From positions 1 through 55,903 of the forward strand of contig JBBABP010000001.1 in assembly GCA_041657585.1 (NCBI GenBank): a stretch of 55,903 nt of DNA, read 5' to 3'. The position numbers and the translations under genes are program-made. Below are positions 20,244 through 30,947 of this stretch, one piece after another. Within the stretch, counting starts at the first letter, position 1; each line of letters opens with the position of its first letter. The stretch comes from JBBABP01 sp041657585 (GTDB lineage Bacteria; Patescibacteriota; Gracilibacteria; Absconditabacterales; Absconditicoccaceae). The notes below the pieces were generated by a model. That model was not told the DNA's origin. It did no database searches and saw nothing but the letters and a program-made list of their open reading frames with translations.

Positions 20244-21554
20244 CTATTCACTAGTTACTTTCAATTCTTCCCTAAGTTCCATTACAATTCTTGAAAAAAT
20301 TCTTGCTGGGATTGTCCAGCTATCTGGATAAAGTTTTCAATTTTTATCTACAAGTAAATGAACAATTTTTCTATTTTCTGTAGCCAATAATCATTGAAGA
20401 ATGTCAGGATTCTGCTGGAGTTTTGCTTTTATTGCACGTTTGATTAAATCGTGATGTTGTTGTGATCAAACTAAAATTTCTTGTCAGTTATAAAAAATTA
20501 TTTTGTTAAATTTTGCTTCATTTCATGAACTTTTAGCTTCAATACCAGAAAGTGATCTTATTGTTTCACGTCTTGGATCGTTTGGTGGATATTTTATAGA
20601 CATCCGAAATGCCTCTACTGAAGCATACTCTACTCCGTCTAAAGTAAATGCACTTGGATAGAGATTACTTAATTTTTTTTCTGTCTCATCTCAATTTTTT
20701 AGTCATATATTTATAATTCACTGTTCTTGTAATTTTTGATTGAGCTGGGAAATGGAATTTATTTTAAATGTTTCTATGATCTCTTTTTCATATTGCTCTC
20801 TTCAAAATTGTCTATTGTATGTTCTTATTTTGTTTGCAAGTTCTTTAACTTTGGTTGGATCCAAATTTCGATAATCATGACTTATACTTGTGGCAACAAT
20901 TGATATGTCTGTATCGGATACGTAATCATTTATGTTTTCTGATGAAATTCAACTTGCTAATCAAAAAGGATGTTGTCATGCAAGTGATTTTATTTTTTTT
21001 ACTTTATTTACATCTGCACTATATCCTGTTCAAGATCAACTTGTTGTAATTACATCAAGATATTTTTTTGCTTGTTCAATGGCAAAATTATATTCTGATT
21101 CTTTAAGTTTTTTTTGATATTTAAAATCCAATCATCCAAAATAAAGTCATTTCCATCAGATTTTTTCTTGTATATTTTTGATATCATCTGCATATTTTTT
21201 TTCATTATCATTTATTTGATCCACGCCATATATTTTTGCATTATCGGCTCGTATTCAATCAACTTGGACTCATGCTAAACTTGCAAATAATTCTTTTGGT
21301 TGCATTTGTAGTATATTTAAAATGACTTTGTGATAAGGATATGCTTGTTTTATAGAATTGGCAGCAGTAATTCATTGAACTGGAGTTAATTTGTGTGTGA
21401 CGATGGCTATTCAATCAGCTCAATTTTCAAAAGATATTTCAGCTCATTCTAAAGCATGAAGTATGGATTGAGAATGTAAAGAAACAACAAAATTATGTGG
21501 ATTTGGAAATTGTTGTTTAAATTTTTTTAGTGATTTTTGTGTAAAATCTTCCAT
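20244..21554 (-). CDS. BtpA-like TIM barrel fused to a NADAR domain
   Basis: A 436-residue two-domain protein. Residues 1 to about 265 look like a BtpA/SgcQ-family TIM barrel, with VDGIRADNAKIYG, GGLDFKYQ, TTSGPGTGYSADVNKVKKIK and FGLASGISSENI. Residues about 270-410 match NADAR (YbiA-like): LSNLYPSAFTLDGVEYASVE, then EAFRMSIKYP, EAKSSGNEAKF, VGSQQHHDLIKRAIKAK and QNPDILQGLLAT. NADAR enzymes hydrolyse N-glycosidic bonds, in riboflavin precursors or ADP-ribosylated guanosine. The fusion suggests processing of a ribosyl compound made or bound by the barrel; that is inference. It sits between uppS and miaB with no partner gene. Confidence 0.75.
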
Positions 21555-21566
21555 TTTAATTAAAAT

Positions 21567-21598
21567 AAAAAAGAGATAAAAATTTTCACTCTTTTTGT
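21567..21598 (-). terminator. Intrinsic terminator of miaB
   Basis: AAAAAGAG (21568-21575) pairs with CTCTTTTT (21589-21596) around a 13-base loop, with a T run on the minus strand. It lies just after the miaB stop. Confidence 0.6.
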
Positions 21599-21649
21599 TT
21601 ATTTTTTTTATATGTTTGATTATATAACTATTTATAATGAAAAATCAAT

Positions 21650-23140
21650 TTAAATAATTTCTCAATATAATTTAAATGCGATGCCATTTGTAATTTTAAC
21701 TTTCACGAAATCTCAGACTTTTATTTTTTTATTATTAGTAATAATGACTTGTTTTGCATTGTCAGTGTATCAGAGAAGAATTCCAGAGAATTTATCCTGA
21801 GAATTACTGAGAATAGAAAGTTCATTTATCAAAACGGCCCTGATATTTCAGATTTCTTTTTGGTTATTTTCTAATGAAATTTTATTCAATAAATTATTTA
21901 ATCTGGTCCATCTTTCGTGTTTAATTTTATACGGTATATTATTTTCATATTTTCTTTCGGCTAATGTTCATTGTCTTGGAGAATATATTCAAATATAAAT
22001 CATATCAAATTTCCCATATTCAACTAAATTTAAGGTTTGTTGAAAATCTTCTTCGCTTTCTCCAGCGAATCAAACTATAATATCTGTTGTTATGCTAATA
22101 TTTCTTTTCAGTGATCTAATTTTATTTATAAATTCTTTGGCTTGTTTGAATGAATATCATCTGAACATTTTTTTTAAAACTTCATCTGATCAAGATTGTA
22201 ATGGTATATGAATATGGGGACATAATTTTTTTTCTTTTTCATGAAGGCGTAATAATTCATCTGAATAATAAGTTGGATATGGCGAAGTATATCTTAACCG
22301 TTGAAGTCATTTTAATTTTAAAATTTTTTTACAAATCTGAACAAAATCTGGATGTTTATTTACAATTTGTCAGAGTAAAACGATTTCTTTACATCAGCTT
22401 TTTAAATGTTTTTTTGCTTCATCTATAATTTGTTCAACTGGGAAATGTTTTTCTAATCATCTTGCATAAGGAACAATACAATAAGAACAAAACTGATTAC
22501 AGCCGGTGGAAATTGGAATGTATGCGGTTTTGTTATGTTTATTCATAGATGTATTGAATCATTCAGGAATAATTTTTTCGTACTCGTTTATCAATTCTTT
22601 GTCGTATTTTATTTTGTATCAAAGTTTTTTAAGTATTAAAGGTAAAAATCATGTGTCGTCAATTCTGTAAAATAATTCGATGTTTTTTCGTTTTTTTCTT
22701 AAATTATGAAAAATTGGATTAAAGGCGTTATTAATTCAAACAACAGTAATGTCTGACGTGTGACGAATATCTAGTTTATTTATTTCGTTAGTGGTTAATC
22801 ATAAAATTTTAGGATTTTTAGATTTTATTGCTCACAAAAAATTTCAAGTTTGAAATTTATCATTAAGCTTTTTGCTTCATACTTTAAGCTTTCCGCTTCT
22901 AATATTATGTTGTATCATACAGCCAGTGATTCGGATTTTCTGATTTTTATTTATTTCTTTTAGTTTGCCAGTAATTTTATCTTCGGATTTTTGTCTTACG
23001 GAACAAGTATCAAAAATAACTATGTCAGCTTCTTTGATATTTGGAGTATAAAAAAATCAGCAATTAGTCAAAACTGCTTTGATCCTAGCGCTATCAGCAT
23101 AATTCATCTGACAACCAAAAATAAGTATGTGAAATTTCAA
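21650..23140 (-). CDS. miaB: tRNA-2-methylthio-N6-dimethylallyladenosine synthase (MiaB family)
   Basis: A 496-residue radical-SAM methylthiotransferase. The N-terminal UPF0004 domain has FGCQMNYADS, DTCSVR and TGCM, the three cysteines of its auxiliary cluster. The radical-SAM core has STGCNQFCSYCIVPYARG, IPLQSGSDEVLKKM and FRGYSF; a C-terminal TRAM-like domain ends KLYGEII. MiaB adds the methylthio group to A37 of tRNAs that read U-starting codons. About 40 extra residues lie between the N-terminal domain and the radical-SAM motif. No ATG precedes the conserved FGCQMN; TTG at 23140 is the likely start, in the same AATTTTG context as the prepilin start at 17917. Confidence 0.93.
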
Positions 23141-23289
23141 AATTAAAAAATTAAAAGACTAAAAAATTAAAAGATTAAACCTGCCTGCTGACTATAGACT
23201 AAAGACTATCTGCTATTTTAATATTGATTTGTGTTTTTTATTCAACGAAATTTTTTATTGATTTTTTTAATTGAATTAGTCCATCAAAA

Positions 23290-23317
23290 AAATAAACATC
23301 TAAATAAGTGTTTATTT
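23290..23317. other. Perfect 9-bp hairpin in the miaB / EEP divergent spacer
   Basis: AAATAAACA (23290-23298) pairs with TGTTTATTT (23309-23317). It lies 8 bases before the EEP start codon and 150 bases before miaB. It has a T run only on the minus strand, where no gene would need it, so it may be an operator or 5'-UTR structure. Confidence 0.55.
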
Positions 23318-23324
23318 AAAATTA

Positions 23325-24311
23325 ATGAATATGTTTATAATACTATCGATATTAATAATCTGACTATTTTCTTTTGCATTTTTATTTCCATTTTTTTATA
23401 TATCTGAATTGATATTAAGTTTTTTGCCATATATTATTTGAGTTAGTTTGTTTTGACTAATCCTCTCTTTCATAAAATTCAAAAAAATAAAAGCATATAT
23501 GAATATCAAAAAAACATTTTTATCTATAATAATAGTTTTATTTGGGATTTTGTTTTTTGTTTCTTCTAAAAAATTTAATAATTTTTACAATTGACGACCA
23601 ACTGAAACTTGACTTGTAGATAGCTGATACGTGAAGATTTTGTTTGGCAATATACACAAATACAATCAAGACTATACAGGCATTAAAAATCTGATTCAAA
23701 AAAATAATCCAGATTTAATTATGTTTGTTGAATTTTCTGAACAACATTATGACGCATTGAAAGATTTTTTAAAAACTAACTATCCTTATATTAACAGCAC
23801 GACTTGGTCAAAAAAATTTATAGGAAGTATGGTTTTTAGTAAATATAAAATAAATAATTGGGCGGATAATTTTCAACAATGAATGCGGAGATATGGATAT
23901 TTTTCAATTGAATTAAATAATCAGAATGTTTATTTTTATTTGATCCACGATAGTTCGCCAGATTCTTATCAACATTTTTTGATGAGAAACAATCAGTTAT
24001 CCTGATTTATAAAAGATTTCGATATCCAATGAAAAAATAGAAATAATGAAAATGTTGTTGTTTTGTGAGATTTTAATATTACTTCACGATCATTTTATTA
24101 TAGTAAATTACAATCAGCTTTTTCTTGAAAAGTTGAAGATATAACAAAAAATTTTCCAATATTATTTACACGAAAAATGTTTGGTTTTCCATTTTTGTTG
24201 GCACATATAGATCATATACGAACTAGTTCTTGAATAAAATATTTAGATTTAAATTCTGTTGCTATCCCCTGATCAGATCATAAGGGGTTTATAATGGAAT
24301 TAAAAAATTAA
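23325..24311 (+). CDS. Membrane-anchored endonuclease/exonuclease/phosphatase family protein
   Basis: A 328-residue protein. The first ~85 residues contain three hydrophobic membrane helices. The rest is an EEP-fold hydrolase: KILFGNIHKYN at the first strand, DLIMFVEFSE with the metal-binding Glu, VVVLGDFNITSRS with the catalytic Asp and Asn, and AHIDHIRTS then GSDHKG with the final Asp-His pair. Proteins of this layout act outside the membrane on phosphodiesters such as DNA or phospholipid headgroups. The substrate is unknown, but a surface nuclease would suit an organism that scavenges nucleic acid. First gene of a plus-strand set with the HD protein and the TIM barrel. Confidence 0.88.
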
Positions 24312-24380
24312 AAGATTAAAAATGAATAATTAAAAATGAATAATGAGAAATTTAAAAGATTTAATTAAATTTGTTTTAAT

Positions 24381-25022
24381 ATGAATTTAAAATTAAAAAA
24401 ACAATTAATAAAAATAGCGAAAGAAAAAATTTCTGATAAGGATATGTCGCATGATTTTGAGCATGCTTTGAGAGTTTTGTCAAATTCTGAAATGATAGCC
24501 AAAAAAGAAAATAGCGATCTGGATATTATAATTCCTGCCGCCTTATTTCATGATTTAATTGTCTATCCAAAAAATCACAAATATAGCCATAAATCACAAG
24601 AAGAAAGTGCAAAAGCAACAGAAAAAATATTAAACGAAATCAAAAATTTTCCTAAAAATAAAATTGAGAATATTAAAACTTGCATTTTGGAATGTTCATT
24701 TAGTAAATGAATTGTGCCTAAATTATTAGAATCAAAAATTTTACAAGATGCTGATTGATTAGAGGCAACTGGTGCAATTTCTATAATGAGAACTTATTCA
24801 TCAACAGGCCAAATGAAAAGGCCATTTTATCATTCAAAAGATCCTTTTTGTGAAAATCGCGAACCAACTCCACCAAATTTTGCTTTAGATTTATTCTACA
24901 ATAGATTACTTAAAGTCGCAGATAGAATGCATACAAAAACCGCAAAGAAAATAGCCAAAAGAAGAACAAATTTTTTAAAAAGCTTTCTTTCAGAACTTAA
25001 ATTAGAATTAAAAGGAAAATAA
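24381..25022 (+). CDS. HD-domain phosphohydrolase
   Basis: A 213-residue HD hydrolase of the YedJ/YpgQ kind. Metal-binding residues are visible in MSHDFEHALRV (H..H), AALFHDL (HD) and ILQDADGLEATGAI (D). It probably removes phosphate from nucleotides, though members vary. Two TGA codons fall in conserved glycine positions, including the one after ILQDAD, and would split the gene in the standard code. It lies 69 bases after the EEP gene and 96 before the TIM-barrel gene, all on the plus strand. Confidence 0.9.
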
Positions 25023-25118
25023 TTTTTTCATGTGTTTTTATTTGCAAATTTTTATGAAAAATATATAATTATACTGATTAAAAAATGATTTCTTTAAATT
25101 CTTTTAAATTTAAAAAAA

Positions 25119-25994
25119 ATGATAAACAAAAAAGAAACAAATGAAGATCAAAAAAAGCCAAGAAAAGATTTCTTTTTTTCTATGGGAGATGAAAAATGAG
25201 AACATGATAAGTCTTCAAAATTTTTGTTGAGTAGCGATACTTTGTCTTGATATTGATTGGATCTTATGTTTAAGATAACAAAAAAATGTGAATTTGACTG
25301 AATAGATTTGGCTATTTGGAAAAATTTTGATTCATGGAATTCTGAATATGTTAAAGAATTATCAGATAAATATGATTTGCCAATTAAAGTGGTTCAGGTT
25401 TCTAGTAATGTTAATGAAAAAGAAATGAGCAAAGCTTTGGATATATGCTACAATACTTGAGCTGACACTATAACAATCAATGCACCAAAAATTTTTAATC
25501 TGAAGTCATACAACTATATTCTTGATAATATCAATAGACTAAAAAAAGAAAATAAAAACATCAATTTTGCAATAATAAATCCAGAAGATTCAAATTTATT
25601 TATGTTACCAATTCCAAAATATCGTTTTGTAAATTTAGTAGAAATTATAAAAAAATATTCATGTTATTTGTGACTTGATGTTGCAAATATGGATTCAAAT
25701 GCGTTTGAAAATGATTTTATGAGAAAATTAAAAGAATTTTGTCCGTATATTGCTGTTTTATATTTATCTGATAAAACAAGATTGTGACAATGACATGTTG
25801 CTCCATGAGAAGGGACTTTGAAATTGCCTTTGTTTTTGAAAAAGCTTAAACAATATTGATTTCGACGTTATATAAGCACAAAAATAAATATATCAAAATC
25901 TGATTTGTCTGACAAAGATAAGGTGGAATTAATTTTGAAAAAGACAAGAAAATATTTCATAGAAAATTATGAAAATCTGACAGATGACTCATAA
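25119..25994 (+). CDS. Xylose-isomerase-like TIM-barrel protein
   Basis: A 291-residue protein of the sugar isomerase/AP-endonuclease-2 TIM-barrel superfamily. After a polar N-terminal tail of ~35 residues the barrel begins at LSGYGLDLMFKITKK, with CEFDGIDLAIW on strand 2. The late strand is VLYLSDKTRLGQGHVAPGEG, matching the LSD...H..PGEG metal-binding motif of these enzymes. The exact reaction (isomerase, epimerase or nuclease) cannot be read. An overlapping upstream ATG at 25085 opens a frame that hits TAA early, so the ATG at 25119 is used. Confidence 0.8.
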
Positions 25995-26110
25995 TTGGGA
26001 ATTAGAAAATAGGAATTAGGAATTGGAAATTAAGAATTAATTAATGAAAAATTTTAATATTCAATTGTTAATGATCTAATTCCAAATTCCAGGTTCCAAG
26101 TTCCAATTTA
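25995..26110. repeat. Intergenic GGAATTAGG words with an inverted arm
   Basis: GGAATTAGAAAATAGGAATT and GGAATTAGGAATTGG words at the left are mirrored by CCAAATTCCAGGTTCC and CCAAGTTCC at the right (26082-26107), giving an imperfect inverted repeat. Confidence 0.65.
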
Positions 26111-26126
26111 TTTTTTTTCTTTTTTT

Positions 26127-26312
26127 ATGCTTAGATTTATTTTTGATTTGTTAATATATCCTTTCGATAAAGATAAAGAAAATAATAAATTTTCTAAATT
26201 TTTGACAATGTTATTTAAAGATTATCCTGCGTTTTTGTGGATTAAACCTAATTTTAAAAAAATAATTTTATTACCATTTTTGGTGTTGTTTCATTTTTTC
26301 AAAAGAAAGTAG
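26127..26312 (+). CDS. Small hydrophobic, basic hypothetical protein
   Basis: A 61-residue ORF with no TGA codon, starting MLRFIFDLLIYPFDKDKENN and ending HFFKRK. It has a hydrophobic start, a charged middle and a second hydrophobic stretch (KIILLPFLVLFHFF), so it could be a small membrane protein. It follows the TIM-barrel gene after a repeat-bearing spacer. The reading frame is ordinary in composition for this genome, but nothing identifies it. Confidence 0.45.
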   Translation: MLRFIFDLLIYPFDKDKENNKFSKFLTMLFKDYPAFLWIKPNFKKIILLPFLVLFHFFKRK

Positions 26313-26472
26313 AACGTTAGTTTATAGAACCCCGCAGTTGCGAGGCAGGCGGTAGAACGTTAGAAATTAAAAGTTTTTGAAAAAAATTATACTTTTGAAA
26401 TTTTATATATTTTTTTTGCTTTGTATGCTTTGTGGCTTTGAGGCTTTGTGGCTTTGAGGCCTTGTAGCCTCT
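26313..26472. repeat. Composite repeats in a 650-base gene-free stretch
   Basis: AGAACGTTAG copies flank a palindrome CCCCGC-AGTT-GCGAGG (near 26331-26346). A CTTTGTGG/CTTTGAGG run follows at 26415-26472. The same palindrome, perfect there, occurs at 28226-28241. Confidence 0.7.
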
Positions 26473-26559
26473 TTCTTTTTTATTTAAAGAAAAAATGCCA
26501 CTTAAAAACCAATTTAAAACATCGAAATTATATAAGTTAATATATAATTAGTAATTTAA

Positions 26560-26783
26560 CAGCTATATAAACAAAAAATTAATCCTGAATAAAAGCTACT
26601 AAATTATAGATCTATATTTCTATACTGATATCCGAAGATATCAATAACTCAAATTAAAATGAAATTTCTTTCGAAAAATCAAATTAAAAATGAGAATTCA
26701 AACACAAACCAAATGTAATAAATTAAGTATAATAAATAGCATCTTCCTACACAACAATAAATTCATCATTTACAATTGTGTAG
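26560..26783 (-). ncRNA. Candidate structured RNA transcribed leftward
   Basis: No protein frame fits this stretch on either strand. Just downstream of a consensus promoter the minus strand folds into a hairpin at its very start (CTACACAA, 26747-26754, with TTGTGTAG, 26776-26783). Further on it has a TGATATC-TTCG-GATATCA hairpin with a stable UUCG-type tetraloop (26626-26643) and the palindrome TATAGATCTATA (26606-26617). The left end is not defined because no clear terminator is seen. The RNA could be a 6S-like or other housekeeping RNA; no family signature was recognised. The boundaries are estimates. Confidence 0.45.
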
Positions 26784-26787
26784 TTAA

Positions 26788-26815
26788 ATTATACTCCAAA
26801 TTTTTTATTTGTCAA
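26788..26815 (-). promoter_or_regulatory. Consensus sigma-70 promoter on the minus strand
   Basis: On the minus strand, TTGACA (26815-26810), a 16-base spacer and TATAAT (26793-26788). It is a full match to both hexamers and points away from trigger factor, into the gene-free stretch. Confidence 0.75.
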
Positions 26816-26894
26816 ATTTTTGAGGACTTTTTTTATTGTCAAAAATCTGAAGAAAATTGTCTGACAAATCTGATAAAAATCCCTCTGCCTTAAA

Positions 26895-26945
26895 AAAATC
26901 CTCCTGTCCTTCTGACCACCCCTCCTTTAAAAAAGGAGGACAGAA
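26895..26945. other. CCTCC/GGAGG hairpin after trigger factor
   Basis: CCTCC-TTTAAAAAA-GGAGG forms a short strong hairpin (around 26921-26939) beside two further CCTCC words. It lies 25-50 bases beyond the trigger factor stop and may end that transcript, though the T run is inside the loop. Confidence 0.4.
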
Positions 26946-26966
26946 TATTTGGTTGCCTCACTTTGT

Positions 26967-28181
26967 TTATTTTACTGAACTTTTGTGTAATAATTTTTCG
27001 TATAGTTTTTTTTCTATTTCCAAATGTCAGGTTTTTTCTCGATTGATATCTAATTTTAATAATTCTGATACCTTTTGAAGTATAAAAAATTTTTCTAAAC
27101 TTTCTGTTGCTGCTTTTTTAATATCATCCAAAAATATTTTTGATTGTTCATCTCAGATTTTTTTGAAATATTGACTCATTTTTTCTTCTGATCAAAATCT
27201 AGTTTCAAGATTTTTGATTCTTACTTTATATTCTTCTTCAATTAAAGTTTTTGGAATAACTATATCCATATTTTTTCATTTAATCTTTTTGAGGTAATCC
27301 TCTACTTTTTTGATCAGAGTCATTTCAAATTTTTGATGCTGAATAGATTCTTTGATATACTGCAATAAATCATTTTCGTTTTTTAATTTTGTATCTTCTC
27401 AAAATAATTTCTTCAAGGTTTCTTCTTTCATTTCAGGTAAAATTATTTGTTTAACATCTTGCACAACTAAACGGATTGTTTTTGGTTCAATGTCAGCTTT
27501 TTTATTTTGTAATGATGCTGGCAATGATTTTACTTTATATTCAATATCGATGATATCTCATTTTTTTTTGTCGATAAAATTTTCTTTGTAAAATTTAGAT
27601 TCGGCGAATTCCTGCTCGCCAACATAAGTGTGTCATTTATCCAAAACGGCTCAATCTTTTGCCAAATATTCTATAGATAATTTTGATATGGTATCCTCTT
27701 TTATCAAATCAGTATCTTTGTAATCAGCATAATTTTTTTTCAAAGAAGTCATTGCATTATCTATTTCTTCTTTTGTAGGATTATTATCAATTTCATCGAA
27801 ATGTTCTTTTTCCCAATCGCTATTTGAAACTATTACCTCAGGAAAAACATCTAATTTCATTGTAAGAATAGTTTTAGAATCTTTTTCTTTTTGATCAATA
27901 TCATATGGTTCTCAAATAAGCTTCAAATCTGGAGTTTCTTTGATAATTTGTTGCAATCAAGCGTTTATAATATTTTCAAAAACTCAAACCGTAATATATT
28001 CTGCTTGAACATTTTTTTCTACAGCATCAAGAGGCACAAATCATTTCCTAAATCAAGGTAGCTCTAAATTTTTTTGAAAGTCTTTTAAGATTTTTAATTT
28101 TGCAGTTTCTTTTTCCTCTGGCGTAACTACAATTTCGATTTCATAATTTGATTGATTACTTTTCGTGATTTTTTTTTCCAT
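26967..28181 (-). CDS. tig: Trigger factor-like ribosome-associated chaperone
   Basis: A 404-residue protein with the trigger factor order. The N-terminal ribosome-binding domain has the signature LPGFRKGFVP at about residues 42-51. A middle domain follows (GHTYVGEQEF ... KKGDIIDIEYKV) in the FKBP position. The last 180 residues are a long helical C-terminal domain. The middle domain keeps the GD.I...Y strand but not the aromatic pocket of an active prolyl isomerase, as far as I can see. The protein meets nascent chains at the ribosome exit tunnel. It is divergent from infB, with a 276-base spacer carrying a direct repeat. Confidence 0.9.
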
Positions 28182-28204
28182 TAAAAAAAATGTAAGTGGT
28201 AAAA

Positions 28205-28321
28205 ATTTGTTAGCAATTTAACGTACCCCGCAGTTGCGGGGCAAGCAAATACATTCATTGTAAAGATTTACATAATTAATATCAATCTTTTTATTCAAGA
28301 ATTTGTTAGCAATTTAACGTA
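28205..28321. repeat. 21-bp direct repeat flanking a palindrome in the tig-infB spacer
   Basis: Positions 28205-28225 and 28301-28321 are identical over 21 bases (TTGTTAGCAATTTAACGT inside). Between them lie a perfect palindrome CCCCGC-AGTT-GCGGGG (28226-28241) and AAAGATT/AATCTTT arms. The repeat sits between divergent start codons, so it could be a duplicated control site or the footprint of a small insertion. Confidence 0.75.
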
Positions 28322-28457
28322 TATTAATTTGGAGTGAAATTTCAAATCCAAAAAGCTGAATAAATTTTTAAATCAGATTTTTAATTTTATTCTTGCAAAT
28401 GCTTTTGATATTTGTAGTATGTATCAAGCGATTTTTAGTTTAATTTAAAATTTTTTT

Positions 28458-30824
28458 ATGCCAAAAATTATTGAAGCCTTAGAGATTGTTTGAATAGATG
28501 AAAAACAATTTTGAAAATTATACAAGGAAGTCACTGGCAAAACTCTTACCAGTAAAACTTCTACCGTTTCTGAAAAACATCTAAATGAAATAAAGGAAAA
28601 ATTAAATACTGAAAAAAAAGGTGATACAAAAAAAGAAAGTAAAGTTTTGAAATCTGATGAATTATTTCAATGAGCTTGATGATTTCTTTCTTGATTATGA
28701 TTTGAAAAAAAAGAAAAAAAAATAGAAAAAATCGAAGAAGATGAAAACACAAAAGAAACTATGATATTAGAAAAACCAAGACATGCACCGATAGTTTTTG
28801 ATACACCACAACCAAAAAAAGAAATAAAAAGAGAAGAAAATAAAACTCCTTTTTTCAAAAAGGCGCCACCACAACGTGGAGATGTTAAAAGTAGGCCAAG
28901 TTTTCAATGAGGTAAATGACCTTATCAAAATAAAAGTAATTATCAAAAACCTTATAATAATTTTCAAAATAACAAGCCACAATATCAACAAGCGAAACCC
29001 ACAATAACTATTGCGCCAAAAATTAGAAAAGAAGCTTGAATATCATCTAATCTTGTTAAAAAACAAGAAATAGAAATAGAATGAAAAATAACTGTTAAAG
29101 AATTTTCTGAAAAAATGTGAATTCCATTGTCAGAATTAATGAAAAAATTGATACAAAATAAAATAATGACCTCTATCACTGCGTCTTTAGATTTTGAAAC
29201 CGCCTCTTTGATATGAGAAGAATTTGGGATAATAGTAAAGAAAAAAGAAAATAAACTTTGAGTGGAATCTTTTATGAGTTGAGATTTGCAAGCTATTTTG
29301 GATTTGGATAAAGAATCGGAAAATTTATTGCCAAGATCACCTATTGTAACTATAATGTGACATGTTGATCATGGAAAAACATCTTTATTAGATTATCTTA
29401 GAAAAACATCTATAGCAGAATGAGAAGCTGGTGGTATTACTCAATCTATTTGAGCTTCTGTATTGGAACATGAATGAAAAAAAATATGTTTTATAGATAC
29501 ACCTTGACACGAATTATTTACAAATCTGAGATCAAGATGAGCAAAATTGACGAACATTGCTGTTATCGTAATTGCTGCAGATGATAGCGTGATGCCTCAA
29601 ACTGTTGAATCGATTTGACATGCAAAAGCAGCTTGAGTGCCAATTATTATAGCCATTACAAAAATAGACAAACCATGAAAAAACATAGATCAGATTAAAA
29701 CTGATATGGCAAAACATTGATTAACTCCTGAAGATCGATGATGAGATGTTCCAGTAATTTGAATTTCTTCTAAAACATGAAAATGAATTCCTGACCTTTT
29801 AGAAACGATTTTGATTCAAGCAGAATTATTAAATCTGAAATATAATCCAGATAGATCTGCTGTATGAGTAGTTTTAGATGCACATAAAGATCCAAAGCAA
29901 TGAGTAATATCAACAATTATAGTTATGACTTGAACTTTGAAAGTGTGAGACATTATACTTGCTTACAATACTTATGGCAAAGTAAAAAGAATGCAAAATT
30001 GGAAATGACAAAATATAAATAAAGCAACTTGATGAGAGCCAGTTCAAATATTATGAATAAGTGACTTGCCAGAACCTTGACGCATAGTAGAAGTTGTTAA
30101 AAATGAAAAAGAAGCACAAAACAAAACTGCTTTGATCCAAGATCAAATAAAAAAACAATCTCCTGACTCTGCAGTTCAACAATTTATTTCTCAATTAAAA
30201 TCTTGAGCAAAAGAATCTGAATTGAGATTGATTTTAAAATCAGATTGATCTTCAAGTTTAGAAGCTTTGAAACAAGCAGTAGATTGAATTCAATTGCCAA
30301 AAAATGTAACTGTCAAAGTTATTCATTCAGATGTGTGACATTTTTCAGATTCAGATTTATCTTTAGCACAGGCATCTTCTGCCTTGCTTATGTGATTTAA
30401 TATAAGTTTGAATACAATATTAAAAAAGAAAGCTGAATCTATGAAAATAGAAATGAAAAATTTTGATATAATTTATGAATTGACGGATTATTTGGATAAA
30501 TTATTAAAATGAATGATAGAAATTGAAAAGCATGAAGTTGTAATTTGAAAATTAGAAGTATTGGCAATATTCTTTAGAAAAGCAAAAGACATGACTATAT
30601 GATGAAAAGTCATTCGATGAAGGATTAAGAGTAAAATTAAATTTAGAGTAATTAAGTGAGAAGAAATTTTGTGAAACTGAGAGTTGGTTTCTTTACATAG
30701 AAATAAAGATGAGGTTAAGGAAGTTTGAGAATGAGAAGAATGTTGATTAAAAATAATTTGCTGAAAGAAAATTGAAATTTGAGATATATTTGAATTTTTT
30801 GAAATGCAAGACATTATCGAATAA
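28458..30824 (+). CDS. infB: Translation initiation factor IF-2
   Basis: A 788-residue GTPase. The first ~190 residues are a basic, Gln/Asn/Pro-rich linker. IF2_N-like helices follow (ITVKEFSEKMGIPLSELMKKL), then the G domain with GHVDHGKT at residues 301-308, DTPGHE, and the NKXD-equivalent TKID. Domains II, III and the C2 domain with its EVGEGEECGLKI turn complete it. The first glycine of G1 is TGA at 29358-29360, an invariant position, and TGA occurs many more times. IF-2 places fMet-tRNA on the small subunit and promotes subunit joining. The gene leads a plus-strand run and ends inside a hairpin. Confidence 0.97.
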
Positions 30825-30842
30825 AATTTTCAATTTTATTCG
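30818..30842 (+). terminator. Hairpin overlapping the infB stop codon
   Basis: CGAATAAAAT (30818-30827) pairs perfectly with ATTTTATTCG (30833-30842) around TTTCA. The infB TAA lies in the left arm. The T run is weak, so it may act as a processing or weak termination site. Confidence 0.5.
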
Positions 30843-30947
30843 AATGTTAAGTTATAAGTGTTAAGTTATAAGTAAAAAAAATTAAATATATTATTTGTTA
30901 ATTTATTTAAAACTTAAAAAATATTATTTAAAACTCAAAATTTCACA
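30843..30947. repeat. Intergenic GTTAAGTTATAAGT words
   Basis: Two tandem copies of GTTAAGTTATAAGT are followed by A+T-rich sequence. Related ACTTAACACTTAGCA words occupy the next spacer at 31296-31322. Confidence 0.6.

Noticed and set aside
28458..30824. infB looks fragmented by many TGA codons, suggesting a pseudogene
   Set aside because: Every TGA falls on expected glycine or turn positions and the other frames are closed; with code 25 the gene is intact.
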